Positions 27,413 through 35,459 of a stretch of DNA of 64,000 nucleotides are shown here, in pieces (position 1 is the first letter of the stretch; every line of letters begins with the position of its first letter). The notes under the pieces are model-generated. The model was not told where the DNA came from. It made no database searches and worked only from the letters and a program-made list of their open reading frames with translations. The position numbers and the translations under genes were made by a program. The DNA is from UBA11891 sp965658355 (GTDB lineage: Bacteria > Bacteroidota > Bacteroidia > Flavobacteriales > Flavobacteriaceae): contig CBFHRX010000001.1 in NCBI GenBank assembly GCA_965658355.1, forward strand, positions 77,799 through 141,798, written 5' to 3'.

Positions 27413-28160
27413 ATACAATCGATTTTATCATTCTCAGTTTATGAGAATGGCTTTGTAATTCTTTATTGTATATCCCTGTTTGGTCAATAGCATCAATGCG
27501 GACTTTCCCGTGTGCATGGATTATTTTGTGATTTTCTAGCAGTATGCCCACATGGATAATAGCACCTTCTTCATTGTCAAAAAAAGCCAAATCTCCTGCT
27601 TTGCTTTCCTCTATAAAGCTAAGTGTTTGTCCTTGTTCAGCTTGCTGTGAGGCGTCTCGAAATAGAGCGTAGCCATTGATACGATAGACCATTTGAGTAA
27701 ATCCAGAACAGTCTATCCCCAAAGGGGACTTGCCGCCCCATAGATAGGGCGCATTTAAATATTGACAAGCGACTTTGATCAGTTCAGCCCTGTCTCCTTT
27801 TTGATTGTTGTAGGATCCGTGGTGTTTGTGTCCGAGTACTTCTAACGCATTTAAATTGCTTCCTAGGGGTATAGGGAAAGGCATGTCATTGTCAAGATAG
27901 CAGTGACTTATCAAATCTGTTGAGAAGCAATCTTGTTGGGCACCGAGTGCTTTCCAATTGTCTAAAGAGATTTCCTGAAACTGATTTTTAGAAATCCACC
28001 CTTCATATTCATCGGCATCAATTCGGATTCGACACCACTTTTTTTGAAGGTCTAAAATTTTATAAGTGTCTCCATAAAGTAGCTGGCTGACAATCTCACT
28101 GCGATCGTCTTTTTCTGCGCGAACTGCAACAACACCAAGGTGACAAATCCCGTATTTCAT
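27411..28160 (-). CDS. NlpC/P60 (C40) peptidase with SH3-like domain
   Basis: A 249-residue putative peptidoglycan endopeptidase. The N-terminal half is an SH3b-like domain (VAVRAEKDDRSEIVSQLLYG, then WISKNQF); the C-terminal half is the NlpC/P60 catalytic domain with the nucleophile Cys in IDCSGFTQ (about 152), GDLAFFDN, and the catalytic His in IIHVGI (about 200). No signal peptide is evident, which would put the enzyme in the cytoplasm unless exported otherwise; this resembles cytoplasmic muropeptide peptidases such as YkfC, which cleave gamma-D-Glu-linked peptides during cell-wall recycling. The upstream 267 bases to the next gene hold no recognisable gene or RNA. Confidence 0.88.
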   Translation of the reverse strand: MKYGICHLGVVAVRAEKDDRSEIVSQLLYGDTYKILDLQKKWCRIRIDADEYEGWISKNQFQEISLDNWKALGAQQDCFSTDLISHCYLDNDMPFPIPLGSNLNALEVLGHKHHGSYNNQKGDRAELIKVACQYLNAPYLWGGKSPLGIDCSGFTQMVYRINGYALFRDASQQAEQGQTLSFIEESKAGDLAFFDNEEGAIIHVGILLENHKIIHAHGKVRIDAIDQTGIYNKELQSHSHKLRMIKSIV

Positions 28161-28427
28161 GTAGTTAGTTTCAACTTTACTGAATCACTTTTGTATCAAT
28201 ATTAGTGGGGTTTTTTATTCTCCCATTGCGGATTGACAAAAATGATTTAACCGTACCGCCCAAAAATAAATAAATAAAAACCAACTCATAATAGTCATTG
28301 CTTCTTTATTGTTTATTTTTACTGGAGCGGTCCAATACTCGCCTGTCTTTGATGCAAAAAGTATTTCTTAAGGGCCCTAAAAGATGATTAATATGATTCT
28401 TTTCTAAGGCAAAATAACGGCTAACAG
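28161..28427. other. Intergenic region without recognised content
   Basis: 267 bases between divergent NlpC/P60 and 7TM-HD genes. A+T-rich, no open frame of note, no clear hairpin. It must carry both promoters; a TAAAGTTG (one mismatch to TAnnTTTG) lies 11 bases before the NlpC/P60 ATG. Confidence 0.5.
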
Positions 28428-30470
28428 ATGAAACGCTATTTAAACTGGTTATTTTATAATCAACCCATTCTATACAAGGGGTTTCTATTTTTTCTTGTTA
28501 GCGGAGCTATTTTATACATGTTTCCAAAGGGCGGGAAGTTTCAATACGAATATCAAAAAGGGCTGCCATGGAAGCATGCTTCATTATATGCTCCTTTTGA
28601 CTTCTCCATTCTCAAAACAGAAGAAGAGTTAGCAAATGAATTAAGGGCAATAGAGGAAGAAGTGAACAATTACTACCGCCTCGACACCGTACAAACAAAG
28701 CTTGGCTTAGCATTGTACGACGCAAATTTTGACACTTTTTTTAAAGCCGTATCGCCAGAAGAGAAGGAAGTAATTCGATTTCAAGGAAAACAATTTTTGA
28801 CCCATTTGTATCGGCAAGGGGTATTGCCGATCGGGTGGGATTCTTCTAGCGAAATAGTTGTACTGGTGGAGGGGAATATAGAGCGCCAAAGGGTCTTATC
28901 TTCCTTTTTTCAAATGGATAGTATCGCAAAAGAGCTGCCCTTAAAACTCCCCAAAGAGCTGGTGGACTATCAAAAAAACGTTTACGATTTATTTTTTGAG
29001 ACTCTGACTCCCAATATTGTTCAAGATACCCTTACAGGAAATCAACTATTTACGGCACTTAAAGAAAGTATTTCCCCAACAAAAGGAATCATTACAAAAG
29101 GGAGTTTGATTGTTGCGGAAAATGAACTGGTTGTCGGTGAGAGATACCAGCAATTGCAATCCCTAGTAGCTGAATACCAAAGTAGCAGTTGGACGGGAAG
29201 GAAAGAGTTAATGAATGCAGTCGGCTATGCGCTGTTAATAGGCTTGGCCCTTTTTATGATCATGCGTTTCCTGTTTATCTACCGGCAGTCATTATTTGAA
29301 AACAACAAAGAACTGACCTTTATTTTTTTCAATGTATTTCTAATGGTCATCCTAACGATCAGCATCCTCAGTTTCGACCCAAATTTGATCTACGGAGTTC
29401 CCTTGTGTATTCTGCCTTTGATGATTAAGGCATTTTTTGACGCCAGACTGGGATTGTTTATCCATGTGTTGACGGTATTGCTCTTAGGTTTTGTCGTACC
29501 CAATAGTTTTGAATTTGTTTTCTTGCAAGTATTAGCAGGTATCGTGACCATTCAAAGTAGTACTAAATTATACCAACGCGCCAACCTCTTTATCTCTGTT
29601 GGTCAAATTGTTTTTATTTACCTCTTAGTGTATGTTTGCTTTACCTTTATTCACGAGGGGAGTATCGAAACGATAGCGCTCACAACTCTTGGTCTGTTCC
29701 TTTTAAATGGCTTGTTGACGTTATTTGTACAGCCTTTAATTTATTTATTTGAGAAGTTATTCGCCATGACGTCTGATATTTCTTTATTGGAGTTGTCAGA
29801 TACAAACACCCCTTTATTAAAGGCTCTATCTGACCAAGCCCCGGGTACTTTTCATCACTCACTGCAGGTTGCTAATTTAGCAGAAGCCGCAGCCAGTCAA
29901 ATAGGGGCCAATACGCTCCTAATTCGTGTTGGAGCCCTCTATCATGATATCGGTAAAATGAAAAATCCCACCTATTTTTCTGAAAATCAAAAAAGTGACA
30001 GCTCACCCCATTACGATTTAAATCCTCAGCAAAGTGCTGCTATCATCTTAAATCATGTATTAGAAGGAGTTACGATTGCAAAAAAGTACAAGCTGCCGGA
30101 ACGCATTATTGATTTTATACGAACCCATCACGGCACTTCATTGGTCTATTATTTTTACAGGCAGGAACAAGAATTACATCCGGAGCAAGTGATCGATACC
30201 AGTTTGTTTAAGTATCCGGGACCCAAACCCTTCTCAAAAGAAACGGCTATCTTGATGATGGCAGATGCGGTAGAAGCTGCTTCAAAAAGTTTGCGTGATC
30301 CCAATATTTCTAGAATCGAAGCCTTCGTAGAGCAGATTGTTCAAAAGCAATTGGACGAAGGTCAATTCAATACTAGTGATATAACCTTAGCAGAAATTGA
30401 ACAGGTCAAAAAAGTCTTGATTCGAAAGCTGTCCAACATCTACCATTTAAGAATAGAATATCCAGAATAG
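28428..30470 (+). CDS. 7TM-HD (PgpH-like) membrane phosphodiesterase
   Basis: The 680-residue protein has an N-terminal membrane helix (ILYKGFLFFLVSGAILYMF), an extracytoplasmic 7TMR-HDED region of about 220 residues, a block of roughly seven transmembrane helices (about 265-445) and a C-terminal HD domain with HHSLQVANLA, YHDIGKMKNP (His-Asp near 506), and RTHHGTS. This is the architecture of PgpH (YqfF) of Firmicutes, which hydrolyses cyclic di-AMP. Whether this organism makes c-di-AMP cannot be judged here, as no diadenylate cyclase gene is in the window. It is a single gene with its own upstream region. Confidence 0.9.
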   Translation: MKRYLNWLFYNQPILYKGFLFFLVSGAILYMFPKGGKFQYEYQKGLPWKHASLYAPFDFSILKTEEELANELRAIEEEVNNYYRLDTVQTKLGLALYDANFDTFFKAVSPEEKEVIRFQGKQFLTHLYRQGVLPIGWDSSSEIVVLVEGNIERQRVLSSFFQMDSIAKELPLKLPKELVDYQKNVYDLFFETLTPNIVQDTLTGNQLFTALKESISPTKGIITKGSLIVAENELVVGERYQQLQSLVAEYQSSSWTGRKELMNAVGYALLIGLALFMIMRFLFIYRQSLFENNKELTFIFFNVFLMVILTISILSFDPNLIYGVPLCILPLMIKAFFDARLGLFIHVLTVLLLGFVVPNSFEFVFLQVLAGIVTIQSSTKLYQRANLFISVGQIVFIYLLVYVCFTFIHEGSIETIALTTLGLFLLNGLLTLFVQPLIYLFEKLFAMTSDISLLELSDTNTPLLKALSDQAPGTFHHSLQVANLAEAAASQIGANTLLIRVGALYHDIGKMKNPTYFSENQKSDSSPHYDLNPQQSAAIILNHVLEGVTIAKKYKLPERIIDFIRTHHGTSLVYYFYRQEQELHPEQVIDTSLFKYPGPKPFSKETAILMMADAVEAASKSLRDPNISRIEAFVEQIVQKQLDEGQFNTSDITLAEIEQVKKVLIRKLSNIYHLRIEYPE

Positions 30471-30486
30471 TTTTTGGATAAGGATG

Positions 30487-30517
30487 TTGTTTTATTCAAG
30501 TTGAAAAAGTATTTTTG
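30487..30517 (+). promoter_or_regulatory. Promoter of tRNA-Ser
   Basis: A -33 TTG at 30487-30489, a 20-bp spacer and TATTTTTG at 30510-30517: a complete Bacteroidota promoter about 20 bases before the tRNA. Confidence 0.8.
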
Positions 30518-30537
30518 CACAAGTTCTAATACGTATT

Positions 30538-30621
30538 GGAGAGGTGCCAGAGTGGTAATGGAGCAGATTGCTAATCTGTCAACGCGTAAGTGTTGCCAGG
30601 GTTCGAATCCCTGTCTCTCCG
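30538..30621 (+). tRNA. tRNA-Ser (anticodon GCT)
   Basis: A 84-base type II tRNA. The acceptor stem GGAGAGG pairs with TCTCTCC, the anticodon loop is TTGCTAA giving GCT (reads AGC and AGU), a long variable arm follows, the T arm is CAGGG-TTCGAAT-CCCTG, and the discriminator base is G as required for serine. CCA is not encoded. A terminator-like hairpin follows, so it may not be cotranscribed with the next tRNA. Confidence 0.97.
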
Positions 30622-30628
30622 CATATTT

Positions 30629-30659
30629 ATAAGCTTCTGTTCATTCAGAGGCTTTTTTT
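30629..30659 (+). terminator. Terminator after tRNA-Ser
   Basis: AAGCTTCTG, loop TTCATT, CAGAGGCTT (one G-T pair) followed by a run of T, starting eight bases after the tRNA. Confidence 0.8.
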
Positions 30660-30709
30660 GAATAAATATAAATTCACGAGATTTTATATTTTTATTCTCT
30701 TTTTAGTCC

Positions 30710-30783
30710 GGTCGCGTAGCTCAGCTGGATAGAGCATCTGCCTTCTAAGCAGACGGTCATAGGTTCGAATCCTATCGCGATCA
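30710..30783 (+). tRNA. tRNA-Arg (anticodon TCT)
   Basis: A 74-base tRNA: acceptor stem GGTCGCG with CGCGATC (one G-T pair), D arm AGCTCAGCTGGATAGAGC, anticodon loop CTTCTAA giving TCT (reads AGA and AGG), T arm ATAGG-TTCGAAT-CCTAT, discriminator A. CCA is not encoded. A strong terminator follows. Confidence 0.97.
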
Positions 30784-30787
30784 CAGG

Positions 30788-30822
30788 AAACCTCGAAAAC
30801 CTCAATTTTCGAGGTTTTTTTT
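30788..30822 (+). terminator. Terminator after tRNA-Arg
   Basis: AACCTCGAAAA, loop CCTCAA, TTTTCGAGGTT, an 11-bp perfect stem followed by eight or so T residues. Confidence 0.9.
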
Positions 30823-30868
30823 CCTATAAGCAATATGACTTTTTGTTAATTGCTCTATGTAACTGTAG

Positions 30869-30902
30869 TTGCTTTTATCCTGTGTAATTTCTTTTAGTTT
30901 TG
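30869..30902 (+). promoter_or_regulatory. Promoter of the small lipoprotein gene
   Basis: A -33 TTG at 30869-30871, a 23-bp spacer and TAGTTTTG at 30895-30902 (exact TAnnTTTG). The ATG follows 17 bases later. Confidence 0.65.
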
Positions 30903-30919
30903 TTTAAAATAATTTTAAC

Positions 30920-31216
30920 ATGATAAAACACTCTATACTTCTGTCCGCTTTCCTATCAGTAACTTTAATGGCTTCATGTGATAAAGATGAGGCTGATAAC
31001 GATGATTATGAAAACTATTCAGAATACGCTTCTATTGAAGCAACAAATCTGACTCAGCAGGTTAAAGATTCGATTGATTTCTATATAGCTACGAATCACC
31101 AAAACGCTTCTATTGTTGAAGTAGAAATTGACAATCAACTCATCGAGGTAGAACTCAATGACAAAACAGAATTGATTTTTGACCTTGATGGCGTTTTCCT
31201 ACGATACGATGATTAG
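30920..31216 (+). CDS. Small acidic lipoprotein of unknown function
   Basis: A 98-residue protein with a lipoprotein signal peptide (lipobox around LMASC, Cys near 20) followed at once by a strongly acidic stretch (DKDEADNDDYENYSEY). Acidic residues soon after the lipidated Cys resemble the export signal that sends lipoproteins to the cell surface in Bacteroidota. The C-terminal 50 residues (IDNQLIEVELNDKTELIFDLDG) look like one PepSY-like half-repeat as in the periplasmic PepSY-like proteins, but this is weak. It is isolated between tRNA-Arg and galE, with its own good promoter. Confidence 0.75.
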   Translation: MIKHSILLSAFLSVTLMASCDKDEADNDDYENYSEYASIEATNLTQQVKDSIDFYIATNHQNASIVEVEIDNQLIEVELNDKTELIFDLDGVFLRYDD

Positions 31217-31272
31217 TTTAAATTCTAAGGGGCATTCAATTAATACTTTTCTCTTACAAACTAAAATAAAAA

Positions 31273-31280
31273 GTACTTTT
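31273..31280 (+). promoter_or_regulatory. -7 promoter element before galE
   Basis: TACTTTTG, an exact TAnnTTTG match. Transcription would begin near 31284, about 55 bases before the expected galE start region. A ten-codon frame (ATG 31296, TAA 31323) lies in the leader, in the same phase as galE. Confidence 0.5.
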
Positions 31281-31340
31281 GCTTAAGTTTATAGAATGAT
31301 ATACGTTATACTCATTCTTAATTAAAAGAGCATCTCAAGT

Positions 31341-32366
31341 TTAAACAAAAAAATACTGGTAACAGGTGGGCTTGGTTATATAGGGTCTCACACAGTGGTG
31401 TCGCTTTTGAATAAAGGGTACCAGGTTTTGATTGTGGATGACCTTTCAAATAGTTCTTTAGAAGTTTTAGAAGGAATCCGAAAAATCACCTCTAAAGAGC
31501 CCCTTTTTGTTCAGCTTGATTTAAAAGAACAAGACAAAGTAAAGCAGCTGTTTAAAGAGCACTATGATATTGATAGTGTTCTTCATTTTGCTGCCTCTAA
31601 GGCGGTGGGTGAAAGTGTTCAGAAGCCCATTGACTATTATCACAATAACATCACGGGACTCTTACATCTTATCCAATCTTTTTCCCACCCAATAAATTTT
31701 GTATTTAGTTCTTCCTGTACCGTATACGGACAGGCTTCCGAATTACCCATTACGGAAAGTACCCCAACACAGCGTCCAGAGTCTCCCTATGGGAATACCA
31801 AAAAAATAGGCGAAGAAATACTCGAAGATGCTGTTCGCACGGACAGCAATTTAAAAGCTATTTGCTTGCGTTATTTTAACCCAATAGGGGCACATCCGAG
31901 TGCATTGATAGGCGAAAACCCCAAAGATATTCCTCAGAATTTGGTTCCCTTTGTCACCCAATCCGCTATTGGAAAATTACCGCCTCTGACGGTTTATGGA
32001 AATGATTATCCAACTCCAGACGGTACCTGTATTCGGGATTATATTCATGTGATGGATTTGGCCGAGGCACATTGCGCCGCATTGGAATATTGCGAGCAAC
32101 AAGCTTCTGGATCCGATATGTCTATTGTGAACCTGGGAACAGGAACAGGACATTCTGTATTAGAAGTGATTACTTCTTTTGAACGGGTATCTGGCAGCTC
32201 ACTTAAGTATACCATAGGCCCTAGGAGAGAAGGGGATATAATAGCAGCCTATGCCAGTATCGAAAAAGCAAAACAGCTACTTCAATGGAGCCCAAAATTC
32301 AGTCTTGACGATGCGCTCGCTTCTGCCTGGGTTTGGGAGCAGAAAAACAATACAGCAGCAAATTGA
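31341..32366 (+). CDS. galE: UDP-glucose 4-epimerase, no canonical start codon
   Basis: Interconverts UDP-glucose and UDP-galactose using bound NAD. The family N-terminus is intact in the DNA: KKILVTGGLGYIGSHTVV with the NAD-binding TGGxGYIGS, and the SSSCTVYG and YGNTK (Tyr-xxx-Lys) motifs follow, then RYFNPIGAHPS. Counted from 31341 the protein has 341 residues, as expected for GalE. However, there is no ATG, GTG or TTG between the in-frame stop TAA at 31323 and the Rossmann motif; the codon where a start would be expected is TTA (31341). The first GTG (31395) would delete the glycine motif. Non-canonical initiation, a start mutated by one base from TTG, or a sequence error are the options. 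It is preceded by a -7 element and followed by an 8-bp hairpin. Confidence 0.88.
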   Translation, partial: LNKKILVTGGLGYIGSHTVVSLLNKGYQVLIVDDLSNSSLEVLEGIRKITSKEPLFVQLDLKEQDKVKQLFKEHYDIDSVLHFAASKAVGESVQKPIDYYHNNITGLLHLIQSFSHPINFVFSSSCTVYGQASELPITESTPTQRPESPYGNTKKIGEEILEDAVRTDSNLKAICLRYFNPIGAHPSALIGENPKDIPQNLVPFVTQSAIGKLPPLTVYGNDYPTPDGTCIRDYIHVMDLAEAHCAALEYCEQQASGSDMSIVNLGTGTGHSVLEVITSFERVSGSSLKYTIGPRREGDIIAAYASIEKAKQLLQWSPKFSLDDALASAWVWEQKNNTAAN

Positions 32367-32376
32367 GGGGGTTATA

Positions 32377-32415
32377 GAACGGATCAAGTTTATGATGATA
32401 ACACAAAATCCGTTC
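32377..32415 (+). other. Inverted repeat after galE
   Basis: A perfect 8-bp stem GAACGGAT with ATCCGTTC around a 23-base loop, ten bases after the galE stop. No T run follows, so it is at best a weak or factor-dependent terminator, or an mRNA-stabilising hairpin. Confidence 0.45.
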
Positions 32416-32484
32416 AAATAGAATAAATTTACAATTGAATTCACCCATGCACTTTACGAATTGAAGTGTTCTAATTTGATTATA

Positions 32485-33030
32485 ATGAGAAAAAAGAGTT
32501 TGTCCTTCGTCTATTTAATGGTTTCGTTTTTACTTGTTCAATGTGGGGATTCAAAACCCAAGCCTGAGGTAAAGCAAGTTACTGTTTCTTCGAAAGAAGC
32601 CAAATCGCAATTCAAATCTGAATTGCCTTCAGATGAGCTATTAGCCAATTACATTGAAATAAAAAACGCGATGGTGAATGATGATGCAGTGCTAACAAGT
32701 GAGAAATTATCTGCATTAAAAACCCTTGTCGCTAAAAAAAAGACGGAAGAAGGGAAAGACGTCAATTTGGCACTATTGACAAAGATAGAAGCACTCGCTA
32801 CTGCTATGGGGTCTCTTTCCTTTGAAGAACAGCGCTTTTCTTTTATTGAACTTACAGAATACTTTTTAGGGTGGCAAGAACACAATCCTGCATCAGAAAC
32901 CTTGTACCTTCAGTATTGTCCCATGTACAAAGGTGGTAATTATTGGCTGAGCATGGAAGAAGCTGTATACAACCCTTATTATGGCAGTAAAATGCTACGC
33001 TGTGGGGTCGTTGAGAAGGTACTCCAATAA
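32485..33030 (+). CDS. DUF3347-domain lipoprotein
   Basis: A 181-residue lipoprotein from the ATG at 32485 (the frame is open to a TTG at 32461); signal peptide SFVYLMVSFLLVQCG with the lipidated Cys in LVQC. The C-terminal YCPMYKGGNYWLS and NPYYGSKMLRCG match the Cys/Met-containing end of DUF3347 proteins, which in CusB-like efflux adaptors and related periplasmic proteins is thought to bind copper or other soft metals. No copper efflux gene is adjacent. It is convergent with msrA, with only two bases between stops. A role in periplasmic metal or redox homeostasis is an inference. Confidence 0.75.
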   Translation: MRKKSLSFVYLMVSFLLVQCGDSKPKPEVKQVTVSSKEAKSQFKSELPSDELLANYIEIKNAMVNDDAVLTSEKLSALKTLVAKKKTEEGKDVNLALLTKIEALATAMGSLSFEEQRFSFIELTEYFLGWQEHNPASETLYLQYCPMYKGGNYWLSMEEAVYNPYYGSKMLRCGVVEKVLQ

Positions 33031-33032
33031 GT

Positions 33033-33653
33033 TTACTTCAAGCGAACATTGGTGTTGTCCATAAATTCCTTTCGTCTGGGCAAGGATACATTGTAGCCGT
33101 ACGATTGATTGACAACTTTTTCTCCCTTTAGAAGTCTTGCTACATAATTTTGATGGTAGTCTTCTGCCATGGTAAAAGGAGGTTTTTTGGATAACAGCAC
33201 TTCAATTTTATGTCCTTTTAAGGTATCGAGATAGCCATTTACTGCTTCCATTTGGGTTTTGTTCTTTGGGAAAAGTATAGAACGATACGATTTGCCAAAA
33301 TCGGGAGCTTGTCCGTAGGTGAATGGATTGGTGATATCAAAAAACACTTGTAGTAAATCTTCATAACGAACCTTATTGGGGTTGTATAGGACAGCCACAG
33401 TTTCAGCGTGATTCCCATGATCGTAATAGGAGGGATTGGCAAAGGTGCCACCGGCATAGCCTGAAACGACCTCTGTCACTCCATACACTTGTTCATAAAC
33501 ACCTTCTACACACCAAAAACAGCCTGAAGCAAAATAGGCTACCTCATTTGAATCAGGAATTACCAGTGCATCAGCAGTAGCTGCTTTTTGGTGTTGGCAT
33601 TGCACTGTCAGCATGGCAAGGATTAAAGTAAGGGAGCAAAGTAAGTATTTCAT
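33033..33653 (-). CDS. msrA: Peptide-methionine (S)-S-oxide reductase, lipoprotein form
   Basis: Repairs oxidised methionine. The catalytic Cys45 is in SGCFWCVEG, followed by GYAGG and YYDHGNHAE, and the FTYGQAPDFGKSYRS region, all MsrA hallmarks. The 206-residue protein starts with a lipoprotein signal peptide (lipobox LTVQC, Cys19), so it is anchored in the envelope rather than cytoplasmic. No MsrB domain is fused. Convergent with the DUF3347 lipoprotein; both are extracytoplasmic and may deal with oxidative or metal stress, but they are on opposite strands. Upstream lie 242 bases shared with ald. Confidence 0.94.
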   Translation of the reverse strand: MKYLLCSLTLILAMLTVQCQHQKAATADALVIPDSNEVAYFASGCFWCVEGVYEQVYGVTEVVSGYAGGTFANPSYYDHGNHAETVAVLYNPNKVRYEDLLQVFFDITNPFTYGQAPDFGKSYRSILFPKNKTQMEAVNGYLDTLKGHKIEVLLSKKPPFTMAEDYHQNYVARLLKGEKVVNQSYGYNVSLPRRKEFMDNTNVRLK

Positions 33654-33895
33654 TATATGGCGTTTTAAGTAGTAGATTCGTTCTCAGCTAAGGTCTTTTT
33701 ATTTCGAAGATCCTTTCTAAATACATGATTTTAAAGACATTGACTGTCAGTTTATCTTTTTTAAAAAAAGGCTTTACAAATTTAACTTATTTTTATTTTT
33801 AGCATAGATTTATACATTATTCTATACCTTCAGAATTCAAATATGATATTCTTTAGTGGCATAATAAGGATCCTATAACCCTTTAAATCTTGTAA

Positions 33896-35011
33896 ATGAA
33901 AATTGGCATTCCAAAAGAAATAAAACCCCAAGAATCAAGAGTTTCAGTAACTCCTGACGGAGTTCAGGAACTTAAAGATCAGGGACATACTATTTGGGTT
34001 GAAAAAGATGCTGGCTTGTTAAGTGGTTTTTCGAATGAGACCTACAAGCAAGCAGGAGCCCTGCTTGTCTCAACAGCGGATAAGGTATATGAAAATGCGG
34101 AACTTATTGTCAAGGTGAAAGAGCCATTGGCTTCAGAGTATCCGCTTATTAAAGCACATCATACCGTATTTACCTATTTTCATTTTGCTGCCAGCCTTGA
34201 ATTGACTGAAGCGATGATGGCTTCAAAGGCTAGTTGCATCGCTTATGAAACCATTAGCCAGGGAGATCAATTGCCTTTATTGGTTCCTATGTCAGAAGTA
34301 GCGGGTCGCTTGGCCACACAACAAGGGGCCAAATATTTGGAAAGCTCTTTTGGAGGTGCGGGAATTCTCTTAGGGGGGGTCCCCGGGACTCCACCAGCCG
34401 AAGTTTTGATTCTCGGGGGGGGGACTGCTGGAACACAAGCTGCTTATGTCGCAGCAGGAATGGGGGCAGAGGTTACTATTTTAGACACCAATCTGAACCG
34501 TCTTCGGGAGCTAAAAGAAATAATGCCTGCCAATGTCAAGGCATTATTTTCTTCAAGAGCCATCATAGAAAAGCATGTTACTTCTAGTCAATTGATTATT
34601 GGAACTGTTTTAATTCCAGGAGACAAAGCACCTAAATTGATTCCAAAAGAAATGCTTTCTATTATGCAAAAAGGGACCGTATTAGTAGATGTCGCTATTG
34701 ATCAAGGCGGTTGTTTTGAAACGAGTGAACCTACTACGCATCAAGATCCTATTCGAATAAAAGAAGGAATTGTTCATTATGCCGTGACCAATATGCCGGG
34801 AGCAGTTCCTCAGACTGCTACCAAGGCGCTTACCAATGCGACCCTGCCTTATGTCAAGCGTATTGCTCAAAAAGGATGGAAGAAGGCCTGCCAAGAACAT
34901 CGGGGAGTAGCGGAAGGCTTAAATATCGTTGACGGGGCTTTGATCCGAAGTGAAATTGCCCAATTATTTGGCAAAAAAGCAACATCTTTACAGCATACAC
35001 TAGATTCATGA
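33896..35011 (+). CDS. ald: Alanine dehydrogenase
   Basis: NAD-dependent oxidative deamination of L-alanine to pyruvate and ammonia (or the reverse). The 371-residue protein starts with MKIGIPKEIKPQESRVSVTP, has the catalytic Lys and His regions (KVKEPL, TYFHFAA), the NAD-binding GGGTAGTQAAYVAAGMGA near 180-197, and ends with AVTNMPGAVPQTAT, all typical of Ald/PNT-N family. The length matches Ald and not the longer transhydrogenase subunit. The stop overlaps the start of the DUF4442 gene (ATGA), giving translational coupling with that gene and probably the nitronate monooxygenase gene. A 242-base upstream region has no clear regulator site. Confidence 0.95.
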   Translation: MKIGIPKEIKPQESRVSVTPDGVQELKDQGHTIWVEKDAGLLSGFSNETYKQAGALLVSTADKVYENAELIVKVKEPLASEYPLIKAHHTVFTYFHFAASLELTEAMMASKASCIAYETISQGDQLPLLVPMSEVAGRLATQQGAKYLESSFGGAGILLGGVPGTPPAEVLILGGGTAGTQAAYVAAGMGAEVTILDTNLNRLRELKEIMPANVKALFSSRAIIEKHVTSSQLIIGTVLIPGDKAPKLIPKEMLSIMQKGTVLVDVAIDQGGCFETSEPTTHQDPIRIKEGIVHYAVTNMPGAVPQTATKALTNATLPYVKRIAQKGWKKACQEHRGVAEGLNIVDGALIRSEIAQLFGKKATSLQHTLDS

Positions 35012-35457
35012 GCGCGTTACGAAAATACAATCTGTTTACGTTTACAAGCTTGCCATCAGCCTTTTGGGCAGGCGTTCGCGTAATCGGATTGGATGCAACC
35101 AGCTGTACTACTACTGTGAAATTAAATTGGTTTACAAAAAATCCATTTAAATCTATGTTTTGGGCCATACAAGGAATGGCAGCGGAGCTGGCTACGGGAC
35201 TCCCCGTTACCCTAGAAATTCGAAATACCCAAAAACCCGTTTCGATGCTGGTGTTAAACAACAGAGCAAATTTTTCCAAAAAAGCACGTGGGCGCATAAA
35301 TTTCATCTGCCATGACCGGCTGGCTGCAAAAGAAGCAGTCGAAAAAGCAATTCAAACAAAACAGCCACAGACAGTGTGGCTTACCTCTATTGGGACTGAT
35401 GAAGCTGGAGATATCGTCTCTACTTTTGAATTCGAATGGACCCTTAAAGCAAAATAA
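35008..35457 (+). CDS. DUF4442 family hotdog-fold protein
   Basis: A 149-residue protein resembling DUF4442, a family of PaaI-like thioesterase fold. The segment LNWFTKNPFKSMFWA and QGMAAELATG correspond to the conserved core, and the first is typical of this family. Classic catalytic residues of PaaI thioesterases are not obvious to me. The gene overlaps ald by four bases and is two bases from the downstream monooxygenase gene, so it is in a three-gene operon. A role as acyl-CoA thioesterase is possible but unproven. Confidence 0.8.
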   Translation: MSALRKYNLFTFTSLPSAFWAGVRVIGLDATSCTTTVKLNWFTKNPFKSMFWAIQGMAAELATGLPVTLEIRNTQKPVSMLVLNNRANFSKKARGRINFICHDRLAAKEAVEKAIQTKQPQTVWLTSIGTDEAGDIVSTFEFEWTLKAK

Positions 35458-35459
35458 AC

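Noticed and set aside
31395..32366. galE starting at GTG 31395
   Set aside because: That start removes the NAD-binding glycine motif that is plainly encoded just upstream, so it cannot give a working enzyme.
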